Positions 45,401-57,400 of a stretch of 64,000 nucleotides of DNA are shown here, in pieces (the first letter of the stretch is position 1; every line of letters begins with the position of its first letter). The DNA is from Lucinisca nassula (taxonomy: Eukaryota; Mollusca; Bivalvia; Lucinida; Lucinidae): NCBI GenBank assembly GCA_963580285.1, contig OY757014.1, forward strand, positions 12,786,725 through 12,850,724, in the 5' to 3' direction. The position numbers were made by a program, and so were the translations under genes. Below the pieces are notes generated by a model. The model was not told the origin of the DNA and did no database searches. It worked only from the letters and a program-made list of their open reading frames with translations.

Positions 45401-48400
45401 GTTGGGTCACAAGTTCTCTCAACATTTGTTACGACCCTTCCCCTACAAAATTACATCAATAAATTATAGTCAAGTGAAAATGATATGAACAAACAAATAA
45501 ATAAATAAATAGTGTGCGCCTTCTCGGGTGAGCATGGAGTGATTGGGATCTACTAAAATACTAATCAGAAAATTGTTTTGTGCTTTTAATGCAACTCCTG
45601 ACAGATCTAAAAAGTGTAGTATAACTTTCGAGGGATATGCATTCATCTCCAAATAAAATCAGATTGATACTCAAAGGGTGAAACCCGCGCGTTTCATGGA
45701 GAAATCTCAACCGTTCGTTTTCATATTTAGAGCATCGAAGGAAATAGTGCTCTGCGTTTTCTCTTTCTTGATTACAGGTACAAAGTGGATTCATTGTTAA
45801 ACAGTTAATATACAAATCATTTGATAAGTTACTGCAATTGTTTCTAATTCTAGAATGCATAACTGACAAATATCTGTCACCATAAATATAGTGAGGCGGT
45901 ACTCTTTGAACATCTAGATGGTGTCTTTTTGTTTGATATTTAAAATGAATTTAAGGAGGGGCTGTTGCGTAAGTTTTCGTCCAGAGAATTCCACAACGTT
46001 ATTCCTGAGAATATACAAGGTTTCCTAAATAGTTCGGTACGATAAAACGGTTGAGTAATATTATTTTGATTTCTCAGACTATAATTGGTGGTTTCCCTTA
46101 TAACAGGAGGGATTAAATCAGTTATGTAGCTTGGAACTAACGCATTCGTTGAGCTGTACATGAAATTCTTTTTTGTTGTTTATGTCTATCTGCTAATGAT
46201 GGCCAGCCACATTCCCTGTACAAATTAGCCAAAGAAACCGATCTCGTGAGACCAGTTACTAGTCTATCAGCCTCATTTTGAAGCTTTTCGAGAGCATTTG
46301 AGTCTTGGAGAGAACCATCCCAGACGACTGAAGAATACTCAAGAATAGGTAGTACATATGAAAGATATATTTGGTTTAGCGCAACTCTAGTGAGCGTAAA
46401 TTTTAATTTTCTCATTGTATCTACAATCTTTGCAGCACTTGTTAATATGTTTTGAATGCGCTCATCCCACTGTCCGTTTTTACTTAAAGTCAACCCAAGG
46501 TGTTTATGAAATTTCCGAGCCTTTTTCGATATTTGCATTTAAATTATTAAAGAAATTACTGTCTGCTGTGGTTGGACTTTAAAATAAACACATCAATAAG
46601 CTATCTTGACTAACATCGACTTCTGTCCAACTTGACTCTTCACAAAATATTTCTAAATTAGGTCTACGTCAGTGCCTGAGTCTAGAACTTATAATAATAT
46701 ACAAGAGCAATCCACCTCCATACATATTCCTGTCTTTCCTGTACGGGTCACTAAAATATTTTAAAATAGTAAGTAGTTCAGAGGATACGTTGGCGTCGAG
46801 ATGCGTCACAGAGAAGCACACGATATTAAAATCCGAAAGATGATCTTGAATATAGGCAATTTTGTTTCGTATGCTCCTAATATTTAGATGAAGGATAGAT
46901 AATGAGTGCTTATTGTCTGGACCTGTATTGCTCTCGACATATCCAGCTTCTAACAGTAGAAGGAACAAAACTAGAGAAAAGTGTACGTTACATAACGAAG
47001 ATTCAAACAGCTGCAGACACACAAGCGTATTTAGCTATAAATAAAAGCTTTGTCAGAAACATCCATCAAAAACTCAGTAACCTATATCTAATCATGAAGG
47101 TCTGATAGCTGCCAATAGTGCAACAAAGAAATAGGACTATGGAGACATATACACCTGCAGAAAACTGGGGTTGGGCAGTGAAAGGTGACAAATTGCTGGC
47201 GGTACATACAGATAAACCACCAGCACCTGAGAGACTGCTCAAGGTCGTCAGGTGTAAATGTAAGGCCGATTGCAAAAGTCTTCTGTGCACTTGTCGCAAG
47301 CATGGCCTTACATGCTCCCAAATGTGTGGAGTATGCAAATGAACTAGCTGTTTGAATTCCATTCAGATGGATAATGCAGATGACACTGAAGACTGTGACT
47401 AGAATCAAGCTTTAGCAGAACAGTGTATTGAAGAAAAAGATGTACATCATGTCTGTATTGTGATTTGACATAAAGGGTCTAGTAATATGATCATTCATGT
47501 AGCAAACCCAGAAATGTAGTATGTGCACCCACTAAAGCATGACATCTCCCCAGGCATCTGGCCAGTCTTATCACAGTCTTGGATGTGCACTTAATGGGAA
47601 GCTGAGGATCCTAGCTTACTTCAAGTGTACACTGATTTTGTTTGATTTTAGGTTTAACGTCACTGTCAACACTGTAAATGTTATTTTGGAGACGTTGCTT
47701 CCAATTTTGTGGGACTTTTACCCGACATTGAGATGAATTGACATCTCAAGCCCTGCCGCCCAATGATACTAGGGTTTATTAGCATGGACGGGCCGACTCG
47801 CACTGCTTTGCCTGGTCAGGCTTAGATCCTCTAAGCGGTTTACCAGTACTCGTTTGCGGGTCGGTTTAAGCTCTGCGTGGAAGCATCATGCCCCGATGAG
47901 CGGGGGCCATCAAGTGTACACTGAAGGCTGTTTAGACCAGATGGATAACCAGGCTTAGATTAGTCTGATTAGCTTTTGATTGCATGATGTAAAACCCACC
48001 ACTGGGTTGTATGTATGTGAATTATACACATAAGTATAAGGATAAGAACCTTGATTTTGTTTGTTTGTTTGATTTGTGGTTGAATGTCCCCATCAACACT
48101 GTAAAGGTCATTTTGGAGATGTTGCTTCCAATTTTGTGGGCCTTTTACCCGACATTGAGATGAAATGACATCTCAAGCCCTGTCGCCCAATAGAACCAAT
48201 AGGGTTTATTAGCATGGATGGTCCACCTCGCACCGCGGTTCCTGGACAGAATTATATTTTCTTGTCCTTTGGGATCATTGATTCCATTGTGGAATTTTGA
48301 AAATATCTGAGGGTCACTGATGAGGCCTAATTGGCCGAAACTAGCTAGTCTGGCCCAGAAAACATGTGCACTCCATATATTTCAGTTCTGTGGTGTATTC

Positions 48401-51400
48401 CTTGCTTCCAAAGGATAACCCTTTTAAAGAACGTATTTAGATCCTCTAAGCGGTTTACCAGTACTTGTGTGCGGGCCGGATTCAGCTCTGCGTGAAAGCA
48501 TCATGCAGCCCATATATTTCTTCAAGCCCCTATGGGCGGGGGCCGATAAGAACCTTGAGATTATCATTTAAGTGATCTAATTATGACTTCAGTCCAATTT
48601 TAGTGTTATATGATTTCAGTGAGTAAAGAAACAATGATCATGACAGTTCGTTTCTGTTGTACCTTGGAATTTCCAAACATTTGCTACTATTTGTATCGGT
48701 AGAGAAATGTATTCTGTGTTGTTTCTTGGTGTTTTTATCCTTTAAGTTTCAATGCAGTAGTCTTGCTGGTTTGTGGTATGCGTTTGATAATTAACATCAT
48801 CATTAGTCGATGTAAATTGTTTAGAGTTCAGTCACAAGGGCAAAAAAGTGGGTGGGGTAATTTTACCCCTGTTTTATCCATATAGGTCATCATGTAATTA
48901 ACAACAAAAAAACTTGTTTAACCATTTTACATGAAAAAGTTTCCATTCTGGTGTAGAAAGATGAGATTTGATGAAATAAAACTCAATTATACCTTGTCAG
49001 ATAGCAAAATATTGAATTTAATCACTAAATTGCTTGCCAAACCTAGGTGCTTTCAAAATGCTAAAAAAAACAAATTTCATATTGTCCGATTCCGTCCTAC
49101 TTTTGATATGTCTTTAAGGGAAGGTATTCCAGTACAAAAATGCTAAAAACATTTGTGTTGCAATTTTGCTTGGGTCTAGGCCAAATATCGCTAGTTTGCC
49201 TGGACTAGTATTGTCCTGTCCAAGCAGCTATCACTGAATTGGTGATCACATTGCACAGACGAACAGACTGATCTGCACCTTCTTTGTTCACAAATGACAA
49301 TCAAAGAACTGACAGCACTGGTGGGTCAATCTTCTATGAGTGTAGACTGGGAAAATAGTTCTGAACTCGGACATAAACTGGTTCCTTTAACCCTTAAATT
49401 CCAGTATTTTAAGCAAACAGTGTAGACCCTGATCAGATGCCGCATTATCTACACTGTTTGCCAATGACCCAGTACACAAGCCCAGTCCAGATTTTGCCTG
49501 TACTTCATGCACAGCACTCTGATATCAGAAGGAGAAGACTAGTGCTGCTATTAATAACATGTTGAGCCGTAGTCACATGGAAATAGAGGCAGGAAGCTTA
49601 TGTGGTTAGTAATTTTATGACGAGGATTGTTAAACAGTCAACCTAAAATCAAATTTTCTGAAGACATGGCTCAGATGTGTCCATTTGACTAATGAAACTT
49701 AAATAACTTGAATGCAGATGGTTGGTTTACTGTGGGTATTTCAAACTCACCCGTGAGTTCTAATACTTCCAAAAACTCCATTTTGGATAATTAAGGAAGG
49801 TTTGCCTGATTTTATCTTAAAAAGATATGTTGAGTACTCATTAGAATTGCCTCATTGAGGTGATTCTAATGAGTACCCACTACATTTATTCAGTAAAAGA
49901 ACCATAATATACCCTCAAGTGATCCCCGTTATGGCTCATTATCTGGTGTCATGATTAACCCCCACAAATCTCGAAAAAAATTTCATGGTCCCAAATGTGT
50001 GCAAGCTATTGAAGTTAAGCTATACCTTGATTTATTTAGATTTCAAAGCATTTGTAATGTTGCTTATTTTAATGTACTATAGATTCAGCCAAGCCCCTTC
50101 CATCTCTACCCAGAGCAGAGGATGCAACTTGAAACATCTCCACCAGTTGGAATGCATCGGTCTTATACCCAGCCTACCCTAGAATTTATTGCTCAGTGGC
50201 AGAAGAATTCGGACGAAATGCAAACACATGAACATCTGTCACCAAGATCTCCTAGATCACCTAGGATACCCCTAGGAAGAACGTCGACACCAAGGATTAA
50301 GAGTGCTCCGCCTAAAAAGTAGGATTTTGTCTTAATGTATAAATCAAACCAAGATGAACATGATATAAATATTTCAACCCTTATACTGAATAAATCTATT
50401 TAGCCACACCCATTTCTGACTATCCACCAATTAAATTACTTGATGTAGTGTATTCATTCAATACACAAACAGCATGACAATGTAGATCCTGATCATATGG
50501 CTTCTGCAGATGCCATCTGATCTGGATCTACACTGTTTGCAAAGGTAGGGGTTTTCATGTTCAGTGGGATAAGGGTTAACCCATTTGGTACCGGAAACCC
50601 CAAAACGGGTACCCTGGCAAACAGTGCAGGCCCAGATCATTCTGCGGCGTCTGATCAGGGCCTCCACTGTTTGCAAAAAGTTCAGCCATTTTCGAAATCA
50701 ATTTTGAAAAAAAACCACAACCAGACACCCCTTAATTTTGAAATGGACTCCTGCTATATATAAGGAGGACGATTCCATTTGGTACGAAAAGGGTTAATAG
50801 ATGTATTGAGCTGAGTATTCCCAGCTGTTCACTAGATCCAGTTTGATGTACTCATAGTTTGTAATGTTTCAGACAAATCAAGTCTCCATTGAGGAGCGCG
50901 TTAGCTCAGTGGTTAGTGTACTTGCCTCTGATACTAGATGCCTCCAGTTCGATCCCCAGAGGCGGTGATTATTTCGGTGTCTGAACACCCTCCATTGGCA
51001 TCATTTGCAGGGATGAATGCCAAAAAGTGCACCATCCTTCGGATCGGGACGTTCATTGGAGGCCCCCTGTGCAGGAAGAGTCATCTCCACCCCTACCTTA
51101 ATTACATGATTATTACATGATTACTGTGTAGGCTTTCAACCCTGCAACCTGGTGAGTATGTAATGTACACCTGCGAGTAATGGTCAAATATGACGGATCT
51201 CAGTATAAGTAGAAAGAAAGAGAAAAAAGAAAGAAAGACTTCTCATTGTGGGCAGTCTAGGCTCAGTTGAGACTTGAATTATTATTCTAACACAGCACAG
51301 CTATAAAGGCAATGGAAAAGAAATGAGATTAAATCTGCAGTAAATCACTGGGCAACTTGACATGAAAAGCCACCATTTCTTGATGTCACATCACGATAAC

Positions 51401-54400
51401 AAGTCTGTGAAATGAAGACCCCCTAAACCCCACTTTATATAGAGAAAAGTGGGTTTACGGGGTATACAGTATCTGCCTTATTTTTGCTCAAAAACATAGA
51501 TTGTGGGTACTCATTAGAACCGCCTCATTGAGTCGGTTCTAACGAGCACCCACAATCTATGTTGAAAGCAGAAATAATAAAGATGTTATCATTTTTACCT
51601 AATATTTATCATTTTCTGACACCATGTTGGACGCCATTATTTCTTACGAACATGTTTTCTTCATGCATGAAGTTTTTTTTATGATGTAAAATATATGCAG
51701 TCATGTTGTAATACTCAATTATGAGAGAAATGATAGAGAATTATATCCACCCACCAACATATTGTTTTTGGTTTGTGTAGCAGGTTTGAGGCACTTTATC
51801 TCCTAAACCAAACAATGGATTCTGACCAAGCTTGTATAACAACATCACTAGGATGGGAAAAAATAGTTCTTAGGCTTTGATTGCCTTGATCTCATTTTAA
51901 AGGTAGCAGTCTCCTAAAAACTTTCAATTTTGGGCCAAAAATTGCTTATCTGCAGTTTATCTCTCAGCTTTTTGATTTTGGTACAATATTTCATTGCATT
52001 CTACCAAAAATTTGATTAGACTTTTGAAACCTTAACCTTGTTTTCAAGGTCACAAGCTCCCAAAAACTGTCAATTTTTAGCCAAAAAATGGATTCTCTGC
52101 ACCTATCAGATGAACTTGATACAATATATCACTGCTATCTTCAAAAGATTTGGTTAGACTTTGATGACCTTGACCTCATTTTCAAAGTCACAGGCTCCTG
52201 AGAACTCAATTTCTGGGCAAAAATGGCTTGTCTGCACCTTTTCTCATGAACGAATCATTGAAGAATGGTAGAACTTTGTACAACTTATTTATTGAATCTG
52301 CCAAAAATCTGATTAGATTTGTCGTGACCTTGACCTTATTTTCAAGGTCACAGGCTCTCAAAAACACAAATTTGTTACAAACATGGCTTGTCTGCACCCT
52401 TTCTCATGCGCCAAATAATGAAATTTGGTCAAATTTTATACAGTTTATTATTTCCACCTACCAAAGATTTGATTAGATTTTGGTGACCTTGTCACTATTT
52501 TCAAGGTCAAATGGTTGTTAACAATATATTTATGGTGGGGGCATGTATTTATGGTGTGGGGGACATAGTTTTCTTCTGATTTAATTTTTTGTGCTCCAAA
52601 TACAGGTCGCCAGTGCTTGCAAGGCCCAAATCTGGCAGATCATTACGGCCCACTTCTGCAAGATCCACATCATCACGCTTATCTGTAGAATCAGCAACTG
52701 GCCGCTACAGGATCAAGTCAGCTTCAGAGAGGCCAAAGTCTTCTCAGATTTCTCTGAAATTGCCATTGGATACTGGTATAGCTAGTCCAAAACATAACGG
52801 AGAGAGACTATCACGGCCAGGCTCTGCAAGCTCCAGTATAACATCAGTTAGTTCTGTAAGGTCAGAGACAGAGGAGTCAGAAACTTCTGTGTTTATTGGT
52901 GGGAGAAGGATGGAGACATTGCTGCAGGCCTTACATTATGAGCCAGATTCTGGAGGATTCTTCAGGCATTATGTAGAGAGAAGTGGAAATAAGGTAATGT
53001 GTACCATAAAAATCATAAAATCTCGGACATTTTGAGGACTTGCTGTAATTCTCCTAAAATTTTAGCAAATTTGTTTCAAAATCCAGCAAGGATTCCAAAA
53101 AGTGCCAATGGAATTGCAAACAGTCTAGGCCCTGATCAGACTGCTCCTTCAGGAGCAGTCTGATCTGGGTCTACATGTTTGGTTACTGTTTGCTTAGGCC
53201 TGTCTCTCCCAATACTTAGGATCATTCCATTTTGGTGGCTCACTTTAATAGCTGCATGTCTGACTGGTGGTCAGGGGACCATGGATTCAGCAACATTTCT
53301 TCAATGACATTGTCTGTGCAGCCATTGTCTCCCTTGCTCTGATTCAAGCAGGTCAGTTGTCCTATTACAGGGGGAAATGGGCAGACAATTTACATGTAGT
53401 ATCTTACCTTATATGGTCCAAAATATAAGAAAAAGTATTGGAAATGACATCTGCAAATGTTGTGATTAGCAATTTTTGTGACAATTTCTGTCTGTGACAG
53501 TGGTTTTGCTGAGTAAAGACCAGTGCATTTGATGATTGCTTTCCATTGTCAGTCCTAATTATAAAACTAATATTATTGTTCATCAGCCTTTTTATAACAC
53601 TGTGTATTATAATGCAGTATTTGATATTTAATGTAGTACACCACAGCCTCATTATAACACGGTTCATTATAACATGGTTTTGGATTTAACATGGTTTCAA
53701 GATGGATCCCAAAAATGTATAGATCATATAGAAAATGACCATAAATGTTCATTTTTTTTATATATAATCTATACATTTTGTTTGGATATAACATGGTTGT
53801 TTAACTAACAGCTTCTGTTTTGGACACCATTAATAGTGCTATAAAGAGGTTGTGGTGTATTTGCTATAGCATGTTTTCAGATACATCCCAAAAATGTAAA
53901 GCTTATATAGAAAACGCACCATAAATCGTTATTTTTTCAATATAATTTACACATTTTGTTTCAATATAACATGGTTGTTTAACCCACTTTGGTTTCTGCT
54001 CTGGACCACAACAGTAGTGTTATAAAGAAGTTGTAGTGTATGACTTAATGTAGGAAACACTAGTATAAATATGTTGTATGCAATAAAGTCTTGTTATACA
54101 ACTTGTCATAACAACATAGTTTGGATATAACACTACCATGCAATGCCTTCCCTATGTTCACTTTACTGCATACCCTTCAGGGGCGTAGCTAACTGTACGC
54201 AGATAAGCAATTGTGTACTAGAAGAAGAAGAAGAAGAAGAAGAGAGAAGAAGAGGAAGAAGTAAAATAAGAAGAAAAAGATGATGGAGAAGAAGAAGAAG
54301 AAGAAAAAGAAGAAGAAGAAGAAAAAAGTTCATATGTCTAGGATATATGCAACACTATTTATTAGCTAGCATAGTTTCCTCCTTTGCCATGGGGACAGCA

Positions 54401-57400
54401 CTCCCTAAAGGGAGCAAATTTTTCCTGTAAGAGAGGTCCCCATTTGGTAAACGAAGTTAGTATTTTCTTTGGTTGCGTAAAAATAATTTTCTTCTAGCTA
54501 TGCCCCTGTCCTTGCAGGATGTGGAAATCCTGGTTTTACTCCAGGATAGCAATTCTTATCCTGCCCAGGCAGGATGAAAATCTAGAATTCTCGCATATCT
54601 GATGAGTACTAGCTGCTTGTAAAGAATTCAGTGTATGCCGCCATTAAGGCTGACTTCCTTGAACATAATGATGTCACTGAACTTCATAATAATACCATGA
54701 AAGTATGGTGGATGCTTGCAGTCAGATTGACTGCAGGTTCATAAATGAAAGGTATACAAGAAAAAAAATCTACAACAGGTGTGAGGGGTACACAGAGAAA
54801 TCCATCCCTCGGCATCACAATCCCACAGCACTCGGCAAGCTTTGTGATGCTGGACTATGACTTTCAGTCCAAACTTTACTGTCTTTCATAAATATAACAC
54901 AGACTTGTTTGTATAGCTCTGAAAAATAGTATTATGTAGGGACTATACTGTATATTTCTGTAGATTTTCTCCATTTATCAATAAGCAGGCTGTATTTCAG
55001 ACTTTATTTGCTTGTTTGATTTGAGGTTTAACATCCCCGTCAACACTGTAAAGGTCATTTTGGAGACGTTGCTTCAAATTTTGTGGGACTTTTACCCGAC
55101 ATTGAGATGAAATGACATTTCAAGCCCTGTTGCCCAATGAAACCAATAGGGTTTATAAGCATGGACGGTCCGAAAACGCACTGGGCAGGCTTAGATCCTC
55201 TAAGCCGGTTACCAGTATTCGTGTGTGTGTCAGATTCAGCTCTGTGAGGAAGCATCATGCAGCCCATATATTTCTTCAAGCCCTGATGGGTGGGGGCCGG
55301 TTTCAGACTTTAAATGTCTTTCAAAATTCCCTTAAAGTTAATTGATTTAATATTGAAATGTGTTCTGGTTCTTTACCATTAGAGGAGATTACTGATCCAA
55401 TGATGAAAATATAGTCATACCTGTGATACCTCCCTCATCAGGAGGAGACTCCCTCATTTTGATGCTAATTTGTGCCTAATTTATGCTAAATTTTAGTAAA
55501 ATTTTGGAATCGCCCTCTTTTGAACTGAGAATTTCCCTATCTCCCTCATCACAATGGCAAATCTCCCTCATAGATTTCAGAAAATTATCACAGGTATGTA
55601 TAGTACATGCAGTATGTTTGCAACAACAGACTTTTCTCAAGAGCAGTTTGGATAAGGTCTGTTCCATTTCTGATATATTATCCTCTATGCCTCTGATGTG
55701 GAAGTTACTAGTGATATTTTATATATATTTACAGAGATGGCTTAACAATTTGAATTTCTGGAGGGATGTTCAGGCATATCATTTGCTGTTTTATTCTAAG
55801 ACTTTAGATGCTTATATTGTGAATAAGAAGGCAAAAGTGAGTATGCTGCTAGTAGTCTTAACTCTTTTAAAAATCTTAACACTAGTGGCCTTTGCTGTTG
55901 GTAATCCTCTTAAATATATAAAGCATTAAATCTTAACTCTTATCCTGCTAAACACAACCCCCCTTACCTTTGAAAACAGTGTGGATTCAGATCAGATGGC
56001 TTCTGTAGCCATCTTATCAGGATCTACACTGTTTGTCATGCATTTAGTGAACTGAAAGAATATACATTATATAAATATATCAAGCAATTTGATTGGTGGA
56101 AAGTCAGAAATGGGTTTGCCAAAATTGATTTATTCAGCAAGATAAGGGTTAATTTTGTTTTACATTATCACTTATGAGCCATATCAAGAGAAAATCTTTT
56201 TTTGTCCTGTGTGAACAGCTAAGGTACAGGACAGTACCTTAGTGTTTGCTGTTTGGCTAGTATGATATCTCTAGTTTCTATATCCACAATTTCAAGACTT
56301 GCTACCCTATTTAATTTAACTGACAGGTTTGTTGTTCATATTACCACATAGTTTAGTTAATATCTTCTTGTCCTTTGGGACCATTGATTCCATTGTGGAA
56401 ATTCAAAAATATTTGAGAGCCATTGATGAGGTTATGGGACAATCATGTGAGATCTCGGGGGAGACTTCGCAAGACAACCGTCTCGAACTGGTTAACTTTT
56501 TCTTCCTCCACATAAAATGTCAGCCTCTGTGTGGGTCGACCAACAGTCCATATTATCATAATTATATTGATATTTAATGTTTGTTTGTTTTTTTGTTAAT
56601 GCTCATTATTCATCCGCAACTATTATTGACATTTATGCCGTTGGCGCAAAGGATTAAGCCTTTTACTGTGCTTTGACCTTCTCGACTTACCTGTACAGAA
56701 TGTCTTGTTGGAAATAGCAGGCGCTTTAATGGAAACTATTTTTTAAACAAATATAACTTATTTATTTTTCAATTTGACAAACAAGTTCCGATTTAATCTA
56801 ATTGTCCGTTTAAATACCTTCAAAAAGATATCAAATAAGTGGAACTTTTATTTAATTAGCTGCCGGCATTTTTATTTTCAAATTAACAACCCTTAATCCT
56901 TATATGAAGCATACAAAACTGTGGAAAAACAACGACAGTACCCTACTTTAACGGCTACAATCTTCACTTTCTGTTAATATTGCAAACAAACGCCCGCATC
57001 AGACGCAATGTGGTTACAATATTGTGCACTTTGATAGCAATCATAATATTTCAAAATTATATTTAATAGCGGCATTTTGCGATTAAACTTGGAGCTTATT
57101 CAGAAAAAGCTTTATCGTCTACACACGCGTGTAATCCCAAAGCGTGTCATTCTCCGTCGACCGTGAAATAAACACATCTTCGCCTGGGCATCTCCTTGGA
57201 ATGTAAATCAATCTAAAATGTGGTGTCTGATCTGCGTCTTATTTATTTATTTATTTATTTATCAATCTAAAATGCGGTGTCTGATCTGCGTCTTATTTAT
57301 TTATTTATTTATTTTTCATGACCCGATTAGATTTTTTATACTTAGTCAACAATTTAAACAAACATTGCTAGTAATAAGATTGAAAGAAAGACAGAAAGAA

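Larger units (their letters stand above)
45480..47030 (-). pseudogene. Broken APE-type LINE (non-LTR retrotransposon)
   Basis: Read on the minus strand: an endonuclease N-terminus (47022-46669), then a large deletion, the RT C-terminal part (46538-46137, 46161-45940) and a C-terminal Zn-knuckle region (45869-45561), each in a different frame. It ends near a (TTTA)n-type tail (aaacaaacaaataaataaat on the + strand, 45489-45508). The RT palm with FADD is missing, so it is dead. The orientation is opposite to the host gene. Confidence 0.82.
48057..48545 (-). mobile_element. SINE-S copy interrupted by the ribozyme unit
   Basis: gatttgtggttgaatgtccc to gcaccgcggttcctggacag, then a 186-bp insert, then ttagatcctctaagcggttt to cccctatgggcgggggcc. 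Uninterrupted copies read cctgg-caggcttagatcc here. Confidence 0.8.

Noticed and set aside
50891..50965. tRNA gene
   Set aside because: A and B boxes are good, but the cloverleaf does not close and a SINE body with an A-rich tail follows.
54221..54327. Possible Glu/Lys-rich coding sequence
   Set aside because: A plain (GAA)n microsatellite inside a MITE, with no splice sites or conserved flank.
55483..55734. Upstream part of the 148-codon frame around exon i
   Set aside because: No family match, and a clean acceptor precedes AGATGGCTT at 55735; the upstream frame is intron.
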